A stretch of 64,000 bases of DNA from Furcasterigmium furcatum. Its lineage: Eukaryota > Ascomycota > Sordariomycetes > Glomerellales > Plectosphaerellaceae. Positions 12,401-22,057 of this stretch are shown here, in pieces. The notes beneath the pieces are model-generated. The model saw only the letters and a program-made list of their open reading frames with translations, made no database searches and had not been told where the DNA came from. The stretch lies in the NCBI GenBank assembly GCA_001599815.1, contig BCIA01000005.1, positions 4,968,472 through 5,032,471 on the forward strand, written 5' to 3'. The translations under genes and the position numbers were made by a program. Each line of letters opens with the position of its first letter. Position 1 is the stretch's first letter.

Positions 12401-13145
12401 ACCGGCACCTCCTCGACCGCCCGCACCGCCCCGACCTCCTGCCCCGTGAGCACCTCCAGCGCCTCCTCGGCCGCCATGGACAGCCCAACTGACCGCGATC
12501 AGGAGATTCATGTGTTCTTCTCGAACTGAGACCTCGATTGTACCTCCTCGGCCGCCGTCCCCGCCGTGAGAGCCATAGCCGCCACTGAGATGATGTCAGT
12601 CAAAATGGAAACGTACCTGAGCTCTCGGTTCGCTCGATGGAAACGGGGCTGGTGGTATGCGTACCTTCCTCCATCCCTGCCTCGGTGGCCATCCTTGAGA
12701 TGAAGATAGATGTTAGCGTCTTAACAGCCATCGCCCGGGACATGCGACTGAGAGACCAACTCACCCCTGCTGAGCTATGTTGGGTCGCGTCGTAGCCGTC
12801 CCGCCCACGGCCGCCATCCTGCCCATCCTCCCCTATTCCGCCGTCTCCGCCGTGCCCGGCGCAAGCACTCACGAACAGATCCTGGCCCGGGGGCACCTCC
12901 CAGGTATTCGCCTCCCAGGACCCAACTCCCTGGACGTGAATGCCGCCAGCCTGGAAGGAAGAAGGGGACAGAAGAACGGATAAGAATCCCCCAGAACCAC
13001 CATTACCCGCTGCGCGTGCCGAGCGACCGTCGATGCCACGCATGTCCTTTGGTGCGTGCGACATGCGCCAAGAGTAGGTGGTGTATCCCGATTCCCCGTC
13101 ACCACCGTCGACCTGGATCACGTATTGTGGTCTTGAGCCGCTCAT
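9408..13145 (-). CDS. large glycine-rich protein, unknown function (DUF7932-like?)
   Basis: Seven exons (13145..12765, 12693..12665, 12584..12393, 12324..12005, 11952..11588, 11521..10259, 10148..9408) give 1096 aa. The N-terminal third carries collagen-like glycine clusters (GGDGG, GGRGG, GGAGG) between short beta-like segments such as PQYVIQVDGGDGESG and GTIEVSV. Then come INEPGEHIFVSNIEVVNKG and LPTSIPPHTVLRVPGYMKAF, which look like beta-sandwich domains. A long alpha/beta region follows (IVLVVNSDVPGSVVREIVTYVEGTLHLLIDVYNLS, with YVGKTVIVLANQ after it), resembling a Rossmann-type domain. The C-terminus is basic and Lys-rich. I recall fungal proteins of this look being labelled DUF7932, but that is unverified. 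No signal peptide or membrane segment is clear. The ATG at 13145 was chosen because the codon at 13151 is GTG. Confidence 0.72.
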
Positions 13146-13966
13146 CGTCACTGAGTGCCGCGACGCGTATCGGCGTCGAAGTGACAGCGTGTTTTTTGTT
13201 CTCTGTCCTCGGATTTAGCAGCATCAACATAGGCTGGAGATCAATCTTTATCTGTCTTGGGAAATTGGCGCTCCTGAAAGGCTGGGAGCCTTGTGCTGGT
13301 GGTGTTTCTAGCAGGCTGCGCAAAAGGGGCGTCATGCGGAGGAACATTGCGCCGTCCATTTCGGGTCACCGAGAGATATTCATGGGCTCCTGAGCCAGGG
13401 GGGCCGAAGGATGCTGATGATGCTATTGGAGAGCTGCATGAGTAGCACGGAACGAGCCAGGGTCGAGAGCTCGTGGAAATAAGTGTGTGCCCTTGTACTC
13501 GGCGCCCTTCAGTCGCTAGACAGTCGCGGCGCATGCCGCAGAAATCATCAACATGTCCAAGGTTACATTGGATCAAAGTCGCGACACACGGCGCAATAAC
13601 AGGCGCGGCTAGAGCTAACAAATCCTCATTACTTGGTTGGACACCGGTGATGGTGCCAGCAGGGGGACTCATCGCCCAGCGAGCGAGAATGGGGCCTGAC
13701 ACTCACAATATGCATCGCCGGTCCAGCTCTGTTGGCGTCCTGACAAGTATTATTTAGAACTCTAGGTGGTTGGTTGGAGGCGATCTCCATTTCTAAAGTT
13801 GAGATAGACATGGGTTCTAGTGGTACAGGGGGCCTGATCCCCTCATTAATAGCGCAAACAATGCTCCCGTGAAGGCGTCATAGAGCCTGTGTCCATAGCG
13901 CCAAACGCCGTAGTGTTATCGCGCGCCGGATCCCTGTCCGGGCGCCCCTCAGTGTACAGCCACCCA
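13146..13966. other. intergenic
   Basis: About 820 bp between the glycine-rich protein start and the SDR stop. Open frames are short and without family character. It should include the promoter of the glycine-rich gene. Confidence 0.4.
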
Positions 13967-14824
13967 TCACGCCTTGAGAGCCGAGTCGATGAGCTGCCAT
14001 GTGTGCGCCGCGACCTTTTCCCTCTGGTCCACATCCCAGACGGGCCTGCCCGGGACCAGGCGACCCTTGTCGTCGATGTTGCTCCAGAACCGGCCCTCCT
14101 TCTCGCCCGACTCGGCAACCGCGGCGGACCCGTTCAGCAGGTTCTCGGCGCACTTCTCCGGCGGGACGGACAGGATGGCGCGACCCACCCACGCCAGCGG
14201 CCGCATGTACCCGGGCAGGCCCTTCATGATATCGGTGTGGACGACGCCCGGCGAGCAGTGGATGAAGTGTCGCCGGCCGGTGCCCAGCTTCTCCTGCTCG
14301 GCGGCGTACTGCTGCAGCATGCCGTCCTGCATGGTCATGCCGTGCGCGCCCGCGTTTCCAAGGCTGTAGTGCGTCTTGAGATCCAGGTCGTCCATGATGA
14401 GCATGGAGGGGTGGCCACGGTGACTGTCGAGGACCATGATGACCTTGGCATCCTCCTTGAGCACGGGCAGGAGCTCCCGGATGAGCAGCTGGCGCCCGTA
14501 ATAGTGCAACGCCAGCTTGCGGTCGATGCCCTCGGGGGTCTCCGTCCTGCCGGCCATGGAGAGGATGCCCTGGGTCATGATGAGGAGGTCGAGCTTCTGG
14601 TCCTGGCCCTGCGCGACCGACGACTTGAAGGCGTCCGTGTAGTTCTTGATCTCGCGCATCGACGTCGCCTCAATCGGGCGGAACTCCATGTTGGCGTGCG
14701 GCAGGCTGGGCTTGGTGCGCCCGCTGACGATGACGGAGCCGGACGGGGACGAAGCGGCGACGCGGCATGCCATCGCGTAGCCGATGCCATTCGTTCCGCC
14801 GACGACCAATGCTCTCAGAGACAT
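13967..14824 (-). CDS. short-chain dehydrogenase/reductase
   Basis: Single exon of 285 aa starting at MSLRALVVGG; the open frame extends upstream, but the first ATG next to the Rossmann motif is the natural start. The nucleotide-binding motif GGTNGIG (residues 9-15) is followed by a short second strand VIVSGR. The usual NNAG is replaced by MTQG (in LDLLIMTQGIL). The active-site region reads VIMVLDSHRG and then YSLGNAG, so the Lys of YxxxK is not obvious. SPGVVHTDI matches the PG motif after the active site. Known SDRs of this fungal subgroup are often tailoring enzymes or of unknown substrate. The cofactor and reaction are not determined. An antisense ORF of 320 aa across it is a shadow. Confidence 0.82.
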   Translation of the reverse strand: MSLRALVVGGTNGIGYAMACRVAASSPSGSVIVSGRTKPSLPHANMEFRPIEATSMREIKNYTDAFKSSVAQGQDQKLDLLIMTQGILSMAGRTETPEGIDRKLALHYYGRQLLIRELLPVLKEDAKVIMVLDSHRGHPSMLIMDDLDLKTHYSLGNAGAHGMTMQDGMLQQYAAEQEKLGTGRRHFIHCSPGVVHTDIMKGLPGYMRPLAWVGRAILSVPPEKCAENLLNGSAAVAESGEKEGRFWSNIDDKGRLVPGRPVWDVDQREKVAAHTWQLIDSALKA

Positions 14825-15914
14825 GATGATGTGGGCGCTGTAAAAAGGTGAATGGTGATATGGACTTTGGTGTGAGAAGGCCGAGGGATGAAGCTGAGGA
14901 GCGAGGTGAGGTGATTCGGTGTCGATCAGCCGCCCTTCCTGACACCGGGCAGCATTCCTAGATATATTATTCGATAAGTCGTGCACCCTGAGGCTGGGCC
15001 GTGTGGCCCGCCGGGATCGACTGCATTCCGCGGCGGGTGCGAGAATGCGCGGATGGAATTTGCGGAGTTTAGGTATTATAGTGACCTCCGCGGACGTCCG
15101 CTGGCCGCGTCGGGGATTGAGTTGGTATCCCCGATGGACCCGCATGGACTCAGGAGATGTCGCGACATGTCGCTTAGACTCACTCACCCTTCCCTCAATA
15201 GTTGTTAAAGGACCTCGAAGACAGGGTGTGTTTAGCAAAATGAGCTCTTTGCAAACAAGTCACGAGTCAGTAGCCTGGAGGTCGCCAGGTTACTTGTCGC
15301 TGCATGCCTCCAAGCAGCCCGCTGTCTCCCAGCTGTGATGACCCGGATTCGTATGGATGGACCTGTTGATAGTGTTGTCTACGTTGCGGAATTGATTGGA
15401 TCAATTGATCTCTGAACTTCTTCGAAATATAGCACAACTACAAGGTATCCTCACAGCCCGTCTCGCCAGTCCAGGAGGTCAAACCGCAACCATCTACACC
15501 TGTCGAGGCAATGTCGGCCTCGGCGTCTCCCGTGCGTTCCCGTAATGGCAGGAGCATTCGCGGGCCCTCAACCCCTGACGGTGAATGCTACTGGGGCTGC
15601 TCAGTATGAACGGCTGCTGGTGTCCATAAGACCTTGGTTTAGGTCGGATTATTCACTATTTTTGGGCCTCGCGATGGCAACGGCAAGCGCTTCTGGGGTG
15701 GCTCTCAGTGGTAGGGGAGGATGATCAAGCAACGAAAGTACCCCCCTCCATAGTAGTACCTAGTATTAGTAGCATCTGCCACTGGTGGCTGTGTACCTAT
15801 TTGCTGCATCCAGTCTGCATGGGAAGGTGCATAGGTGCTTGGTAGTATCATTCTCACCGGGGAAGGCGCGACTTAGACGTCGTTGTCTGTCGCCATTGAG
15901 GAGCCCAGCCCGCC
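14825..15914. other. intergenic between SDR and microexon gene (divergent)
   Basis: About 1.1 kb between two divergent genes. An AT-rich segment near 14958-14970 lies about 135 bp upstream of the SDR start and could be a weak TATA element. No coding signal seen. Confidence 0.4.
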
Positions 15915-17448
15915 ATGACGTCGGAACCTGGTCTTGATCTCGACAACACCACCAAAAGCCGCACCACCGGTGAGTCCAGCTCCCTGCTCCCCCATGAGAC
16001 CTCTGGTTGTCAATGTGGTTGACTCTTTGTTTTACAGCATCAAGAAACCCAGTGAGCCCTCCCCACCCTTCCCAGGTTCAAGCATCTACCGACTGCTAAC
16101 CAACGCCGTGCTCGGCTCGCCAGACCAGCTCTGCACAATCGTAAGTGACATTCACATGATCAGAGAGGACCAGAAGCTTACAAATGTGACTTCAGAATCA
16201 CCATGGCCGACGTGAGTACCTCCTAGACGTCTCTATCTAGATGCATCGGCATCGCGTGGCATCGGGATATTGACATTGAGCAGCAGCAACAGCCCATCAC
16301 CCCCTCCCGCCGCCCCTCAACGTACATCAAGGTAAGTACACATTCCATTCTCGCCATGCAGTACACCAAAGCTGATCCGTCTGTGCACAGCGCGGCTCTG
16401 TCGAAGTATGTCACCCCCTCCCTTTTCATTCACGCACAACTGCCAGCAGAAAGCTGACAGGGTTTCCTACGTACACAGTATTTCGACAAACAGATCAGAG
16501 TAAGACACCCACTGGCTTCGCAGAATATGAATGGCGTCTGACAATTTTCCAGATCGCGACCGAGAAGAAGAGCGTAGGTGATGCTGTTTGCATTCAGGCA
16601 TGCCCCGGTCACTGTGTCAATGCTGACATATTTTGATGGTGATAGACGGTCGACGAGGAGAAGATTGTAAGTCATCGTATTTCACCTGGGTGAGTGTTTC
16701 AGCGCAAGGAATCTTCACTAACAGATAGACAGAAGCTTGAACGCAAGCTCCGTGTAAGCCTTTTCATTCTCAAACAATTTTTGATGTGATCCTAACATCG
16801 GTAGCTTCTCGAGCACGAGGCTGCGGTGGGTACACTCCGAGCTTGTCATGGTAGGTTATTGAACATGTGTGATGCTAATGACAGGCAGAAAATGCGCAGA
16901 GATTTCGAGGTATGTATCCTGTCTCCCAACCCTGCACTGTGAATCGACGCGATATACTGATATGCGATGTCGTGTAGCTCATGCAAGCCGAGTCCGACGT
17001 GAGTGACCCGAGCGATTCACGACCTTTGTGAGATGCTGGTATCTGTGACTGACTCGGAGGCCCCGGTATCACAGAAACTCCAGGCGGACATCGACGTAAG
17101 TGTTCTGCAGGCCCGGAACGCATCATGCGGTTTCAGTACTAACATGCGTTTTGTGTAGACAGCTCGCGACCTCAAGGGGGTGAGTCTTTCATCGAAGATA
17201 TCCAAGCATCCACGAGCTAACAAGGCATAGATTCTCCATGGGCAGGAGGGTGTAAGTCCGAGTCCCTTGCAGGCTACGATGGATCAGCCAAGAACTGGCA
17301 GGCTTCAGACTACTGACCGCTGTGTTGTGTAGCAGGCGGCTGGCCCTGATGCCGGCCCCGCGGGGGCTTCCTCGTCCTCTGCCGTAAGTACCATGTCCTA
17401 CCGACTCCTTGTGATGTATATCAATTGCTTACTGGGATGTAGCAGTGA
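15915..17448 (+). CDS. multi-microexon coiled-coil protein, novel
   Basis: Eighteen exons close to 143 aa: 15915..15969, 16038..16051, 16124..16140, 16196..16211, 16284..16331, 16391..16405, ten 21-nt exons (16479..16499, 16553..16573, 16646..16666, 16733..16753, 16805..16825, 16889..16909, 16978..16998, 17075..17095, 17159..17179, 17231..17251), 17333..17383 and 17443..17448. Every donor is GTAAGN, GTGAGN, GTATGT, GTAGGT or GTGGGT, and every acceptor is AG. From the fourth intron on, all introns are phase 0. Each 21-nt exon encodes seven residues (YFDKQIR, IATEKKS, TVDEEKI, KLERKLR, LLEHEAA, KMRRDFE, LMQAESD, KLQADID, TARDLKG, ILHGQEG). The second position is always nonpolar (F,A,V,L,L,M,M,L,A,L), so exon edges keep register with a coiled-coil heptad. 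The N-terminus is Ser/Thr/Pro-rich (ITPSRRPSTYIK) and the C-terminus Ala/Ser-rich. No signal peptide or known domain. The ATG at 15915 has good context (CCCGCC before it); an in-frame ATG at 16203 is an alternative start. Function unknown. Confidence 0.78.
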
Positions 17449-17494
17449 ACGACGATGACCGGTTTTCTGGCGAAGTATTGTTATCAGGGTCTGA

Positions 17495-17559
17495 GTAAGT
17501 CTATTGTCCCATCGCACGCGTTTTCACAGCAATCGCCATCCGCTGACACCATGTTCTAG
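17495..17559 (+). other. probable 3' UTR intron of the microexon gene
   Basis: A 65-nt segment with donor GTAAGT, a CTGAC branch site and TAG acceptor begins 46 nt after the TGA stop. It looks like a spliced 3' UTR intron. Alternatively the last exons differ from my model. Confidence 0.4.
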
Positions 17560-17764
17560 GAGCACTAGATGAAAAGGTGCGCAAATATTATTACATAGTC
17601 AATGAATGACATGAACCCGTGAAAAGTGTCTTGGTAGTCCGAGTGACAGTGGATGTTTGATCGCCAGTAGGCCCAGCCCAAAAGCACGCAAGCCTAATAG
17701 AGCCATCTGAGAATAGCGCAGGGAGAAATCTCGGGCTGAGGGCTTCAGCTTTACTGACAGGTGA

Positions 17765-17776
17765 TATATAAATAGG
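17765..17776 (+). promoter_or_regulatory. TATA-box-like element
   Basis: Reads TATATAAATAGG, close to the TATA consensus, about 340 bp upstream of the 2EXR start codon. A long 5' UTR would be needed if it drives that gene. Confidence 0.3.
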
Positions 17777-17927
17777 GGCGATGGATATTGTTGGGTGTCA
17801 ATCTCCGGCACTTGGTTGTGTTGGAGGGGTGTGTTGGCATCTGGCTAGCTCTTAAAATGAAGACAGCAAAGTCAGAACAACCACGCAAATAAGCTTTGCT
17901 GGGGCGCACGCGCAAGACTTTTCATTG

Positions 17928-18010
17928 ATGACAAAAGAGGCGTATGGGCTTGACGCCGAGAAAGTCTATATAGATAAATCTCCTTAAGGTACTTACCATT
18001 GAATACACCT
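17928..18010 (+). repeat. diverged direct repeat, copy A
   Basis: About 80 bp, collinear with 19488-19570 with small gaps; shared words are AAGAGG, ATGGGC, TGACG.CGAGAAA, TCTATAT, ATCTCCTT and TTACCATTGAATA. It sits just upstream of the 2EXR gene. Confidence 0.6.
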
Positions 18011-18117
18011 CCACTAGTATTTAAGTGAAGACAAATCCCTGGTGACGTTTTCGGCGAGCTCTTCATTTTCACCAACCTTCAGTCCCTCATCGCTAGCGTG
18101 CCAGCAACGCCCTCCCG

Positions 18118-19173
18118 ATGGACTTTTCGAACACATCCCAGAAGCGGGCAACGGCCATGTGTTTCGAGAACTTCCATCCTTTTCCAAAACTACCGCCTGA
18201 GCTGCGTCTAAAGATCTGGGAGTTTGCTATCCACACCGACCCCCTTCCGAGGATACACTACTATTCTCTATTCAGCAGTGACAAGGACAGGAGGACAAAC
18301 AGCTTACTTCAGAAGGCGATCCTTCACCGACCGCGAGACCCCGAGCACAAACTCAGGCCCTTAGGACCAACGTTACGGTTTCACACGGCGGGGCGTTGCG
18401 TACTTTACCCTCACGCGGAAGACTACTCATGGGCAAAGGCACATCGCTTCCGCTACATATGGGATGCGGGCCTGCGCGTCGCATGTCGGGAATCCCGCCT
18501 GGTTGTCCTTCAGCATCTCAAGAAACAAGCAGCGAATCTCCAGCAAATGTCTGTGGCCTTGGCCCGTCACAATGGGGAAGATATTCAATTTCGGGTAAAC
18601 TCAACATCCGACGTCCTTTGCCTCGAGTTCACCCCCGAAGACATCGAAGCCTGCCGCGACCTGCGATGGGATGTTCTGCTCGCTCGGATCCCCTTCTACC
18701 GTCAGCAGCGGATACGCACCATCAATATTGCATTTGAATTTCACGAGTCATGGAACGCAAACTTGCCCGAAACCCCCTTCGAGCTTCTTCATGAAGGCTC
18801 GCCGAGAGGACTGGTGATGCGGGCCTTCTGGGCCTGGACAAACGGCGAGCTTCCCAAGCAGACGACCATATGGCTAATTGACCGGGGATGGCGACCGCCT
18901 CGTGGCTACTATCAGTGGTACAATGATAAGGAGTGCCACCGCGTGTTGTTCGCCGATGAGAAGGAGAGGTATCAGGAGTGTCACCCCTGGAACTGGTTCT
19001 ATGACAAGGCTACACGCGTTCGCAGAGCGGTTACTTTTGCCCGCAAGCTGGCGGTTTGGCATGAGAAGTTCACGATACGGTCGGAACAGACGCGCAGATT
19101 CGGCCTGCCGTCTTTTTATGACCCTTGCATCAAGGTGCTAGCTTGCGCTGCCGGCAGTGAGCCTCGGCCATGA
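18118..19173 (+). CDS. 2EXR domain protein
   Basis: Single exon of 351 aa. Residues 20-38, HPFPKLPPELRLKIWEFAI, are the hallmark of the fungal 2EXR family, an F-box-like leader helix. The next segments TLRFHTAGRCVLYP, RVACRESRLVVLQHL and DVLCLEFTPEDIEA match the usual order (ACRESR then the FNPELDTL-like strand). Function of the family is unknown and it is strongly expanded in Pezizomycotina. The gene is flanked by both copies of a short diverged repeat. There is no intron or signal peptide. The start ATG follows directly after CCCTCCCG. Confidence 0.85.
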   Translation: MDFSNTSQKRATAMCFENFHPFPKLPPELRLKIWEFAIHTDPLPRIHYYSLFSSDKDRRTNSLLQKAILHRPRDPEHKLRPLGPTLRFHTAGRCVLYPHAEDYSWAKAHRFRYIWDAGLRVACRESRLVVLQHLKKQAANLQQMSVALARHNGEDIQFRVNSTSDVLCLEFTPEDIEACRDLRWDVLLARIPFYRQQRIRTINIAFEFHESWNANLPETPFELLHEGSPRGLVMRAFWAWTNGELPKQTTIWLIDRGWRPPRGYYQWYNDKECHRVLFADEKERYQECHPWNWFYDKATRVRRAVTFARKLAVWHEKFTIRSEQTRRFGLPSFYDPCIKVLACAAGSEPRP

Positions 19174-19624
19174 GTTCGTCGCGACCTGGAGGTTAGCTTG
19201 CCTCGCTCTGCTGGACTGGCGACGCGGGCCGGGAGGATACTTTTCAGTTATATTATATTTTGAAGAAATCTAAAGGTCAATCGATCTAACGAATTTCGCA
19301 CCGTAGACAGCGCCATGAAAAGTCTTCCATGCTCATCCATCCTTTCACAAATCCAAAGCTTGGTCGCCAGCATGGCTTACAGCATCACCGACAAAGTGAC
19401 CTGCAAACGAGCGCATGTTTGCGCTTGGGATGGTTCGTAGAGCTGCCACCAGATACTAATATCCAGACTTGGGGCACGATTTCCATGACCGAAGAGGTAT
19501 GGGCATGACGTCGAGAAAATTCTATATCAGTTGATAGAGTTACATCTCCTTATTACCATTGAATATGATCTTTGAGACAAAGACGTGCGAGTGAGGGCTG
19601 AAGCTCGACTCGGGGTTTGCTGGC
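19174..19624. other. intergenic with repeat copy B
   Basis: Convergent 3' ends of the 2EXR gene and the antiporter. It contains the second copy of the repeat found upstream of the 2EXR gene. No gene seen. Confidence 0.45.
19488..19570 (+). repeat. diverged direct repeat, copy B
   Basis: Second copy of the element at 17928-18010, same orientation, roughly three quarters identical by eye. It ends about 55 bp before the antiporter stop codon. Confidence 0.6.
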
Positions 19625-21371
19625 TCAACAGACGCCCCACGCACCCAGGACATTCCTCCTTTCCTTACTAGGCCTCTGTGCCTCAAGCTTCTTGACGCGG
19701 CCCACGAGAAGACCGACACAGACGGGGCCGCCAATGGTGCACAGAGATATGGCCCATGTGACGATGAGAAACAGCTCCGACGGCTGAGCGCCGTCGCCTG
19801 TCTCCCGCCCGAAGATGCCGTTTGCCTCCGCCAGAGCGGATATTAGGAAGCCGATCTCGCCGCGCGCAACCATGGCGAAGGCAAGGATGCAGGCGGGATA
19901 CAGAGAGACGGGCATCTCGGGGTCGGGCGAAGCATTATTGGCCCTACCGGTCGAAGAGGCTGGGGCAGCAGAGGTAGTCTTCAACACTCCGCGCGACGAT
20001 TGTGGCGCGGGGTTTGCTCGAGGTCCAGAAGGTGAAGCATCGGGCGGAGCAGTACACTGTTGTCCTGGGACGAGACCAGCGGTTTTGCCCTTGCTTAGGA
20101 AGGAAGCCTTGTTGACAAGCTTCTGAAGGGAGTGCAAGGGAGTGGCGAAGGAGACGAGCCACACGCCACAGCCAATCTTGGCCAGAGTCATGAGGACCGC
20201 GTAGACCACGCCGCGCCAGACGATGTCGCCCGAGAACATCTTTGTGACGGGGATGGAAAAGCCGATGGAGGCCTTGGCGTTGTCAGTAAGCGATAGATGG
20301 GTGGTGGACCGGGTGAACTCACAAAGAAGAGCGGCTTCAACAGACGTTCTACGAGGACACCGTAGTAGGCCTCGTATACCTCCAAGCCGGAGGTCTGCAT
20401 AGTGGCAAGCGAGACAGCAGCGGGTTGGGTTTCGCGTTTGACGACCTCAGTCCCCTCGTTGTTCTTCCGACTCGTAGGCGATGAGGGGCCTCCAGTCTCT
20501 GCGAGGTGCTGGCGCTGGCTCGTGGGATGCGGCAATTCGGAGTCCCACCAACTGACCGCTGCGCCAGCAATGTAGGCCGCAAAGAGTCCTGAAGTCCCAG
20601 CATAGGTCCCTGCTATCACCAGTGCAAGAAGCACGATGGTGTGGATTGAAAAAGCCGTGTGCCTGTGGTTCAAGAACCTGTCGAGCTTGGCCATCGGGCT
20701 CTTCTCACGCCTGGTGTTGAGATAGAGAGTGATGGGCTGGACAATGAAGCGGCACGCGAGAGGGACAACAGCCGCGAACCTGATGGAGACCAACACGGGC
20801 CGAACGACGGTGATGGAATCAAGTCGCTGCCCCCAAGGTTCGAGATGACCTGTACCATGATCAGGCCGACCACATCATCCATCATGGCCGCGCTCGTCAA
20901 AACGACGCCCAGGCGAGTGGACGTGAGCCCGCTGGTGCCCAGGATGGTGAACGTCGTTCCCAGGCTCGTGGAGCAGAGGGCCGCGCCGGCGGCAAAGGCC
21001 TGGTGAGACGCGCCCACCATGGGCCGGAGGATGAAGGACAGGCCCATGGGTGCAGCGATGCCGGTGGCGGCAACGCCAACGGAGAGAAGCATGTTCGCCT
21101 TGAGTGACTTGAAGGACGTGGCGAGGCCGCCCTCGTAGACGATGAGGAGCAGGCCTAGGAACCCCAGCTGCATGGCGGCCTCCTCGAACTCCCGCGGCAG
21201 CCATTTGGCGCCAGGGGTGCCGGCGGCGATGCCGAGGAGCACTTGGCCGATGAGACCGCAGTAGATGAGCTGGTCCAGAACGTGGTTGAAGATATTCAGC
21301 AGGAGGAGAAACCCCGAGAGGATTATGATGGTGATGATAGATGGTTCGTGGTAGGCCAGTGAGGATTCCAT
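19625..21371 (-). pseudogene. cation/H+ antiporter (CPA family) with a frame break
   Basis: The product is a polytopic monovalent cation/proton exchanger, about 565 aa. Family signs are LGIAAGTPGAKWLP, the glycine-rich IVYEGGLA helix, AAMMDDVVGLIMVQVISNLG with the conserved paired Asp, and VARGEIGFLISALAEANG near the C-terminus. A 50-nt intron (20273..20322; GTGAGT, CTGAC, AAG) joins KPLFF to ASIGFSIP. Between residues GLIMVQVISNLGG and SITVVRPVLVS the frame shifts at a run of five G (20830-20834 on +). No intron fits there, and one more G would restore both flanks. This is either a recent inactivating deletion or a sequencing error; the rest shows no other lesion. A Ser/Pro-rich cytosolic loop with no family match follows the FATPLHSLQKL segment. 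Confidence 0.75.
20830..20834. other. frame break at a homopolymer in the antiporter
   Basis: Five C on the + strand (five G in the coding strand). Upstream frame reads NLGGSDLIPSPS; the downstream frame that is conserved reads DSITVVRPVLVS. A single missing base explains both. Confidence 0.65.
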
Positions 21372-22057
21372 ATTGACGGCAATATGAACATGGATTTTGA
21401 TGGTGAGGGGCTAAAAGTCTCCATCAAAGAAGACCGCTGGTGTTGCGAGTGTGTTGTGAGAAGGCGGAAATGGGCGAGATGAGTTGAAGTACGTGGCGTT
21501 GAAAGATCGTTGAGGCAAGACCCGAGGCTCATGAAACGGTATGAGGGGGAAAGTTTGAACACGCCTTGGTTCCTGAAACATAGTGCCATGGGCTTAGTAA
21601 GCAGGGCAGCGAAAAAAGTATTCAGCGTTAAATAGGGCCGCGCGAATAGAGAGTCGGTCCTGGTGACCCCGTCAAGCGGGTCACAGAATACATGGCCGGT
21701 CCAGCTATATTGCCGTCCAGATGCGTTGCCCTTGTAGGAGCAACGTAGGTAGAAGTAAGTCCGAGCAGGGTACTATGGACGCTACGTACGTATTGAAAAA
21801 TATTAGGTACTTTTGAGGATGGAGACGAATCAGAAAAGTGATACCCAGCACGTTGGCAAAACGTAGTGGGCCATGTCAACGAAAGGTCTCACAACCCTTG
21901 CAGACACGTGGTCGCCCGATGAACAGGTCCATCATGAGATGACAATATTGCAAGGATTCGATAGATGGCGGGTTTGTATAAATGACCGTGATCTCGTCCT
22001 GGTGCGCAACAGACCTCGAGATACAGAGAGGAAGAGTTTAGCCGCTTCTCCACCGCC
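21372..22057. other. intergenic between divergent antiporter and peptidase
   Basis: About 690 bp. It should contain both promoters, including a TATA element at 21977. No gene seen. Confidence 0.45.
21977..21983 (+). promoter_or_regulatory. TATA box of the S33 peptidase gene
   Basis: TATAAAT lies 75 bp upstream of the start codon at 22058, a normal distance for a fungal secreted-enzyme gene. Confidence 0.45.

Larger units (their letters stand above)
17449..18117. other. intergenic, promoter of 2EXR gene
   Basis: Holds the 3' UTR of the microexon gene, a TATA-like element at 17765-17776 and copy A of a diverged direct repeat (17928-18010). No further gene seen. Confidence 0.45.

Noticed and set aside
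13146..13151. GTG as start of the glycine-rich protein
   Set aside because: Fungal nuclear genes start at ATG; the ATG at 13145 lies two codons downstream.
13889..14851. 320-aa ORF on + opposite the SDR
   Set aside because: Shadow of a GC-rich exon; the SDR on - is convincing.
16038..16140. One uninterrupted exon 16038-16140 in the microexon gene
   Set aside because: In the frame given by exon 1 it meets a TAA within CTAACC; that CTAAC fits a branch site and removing 16052-16123 restores the frame through all later exons.
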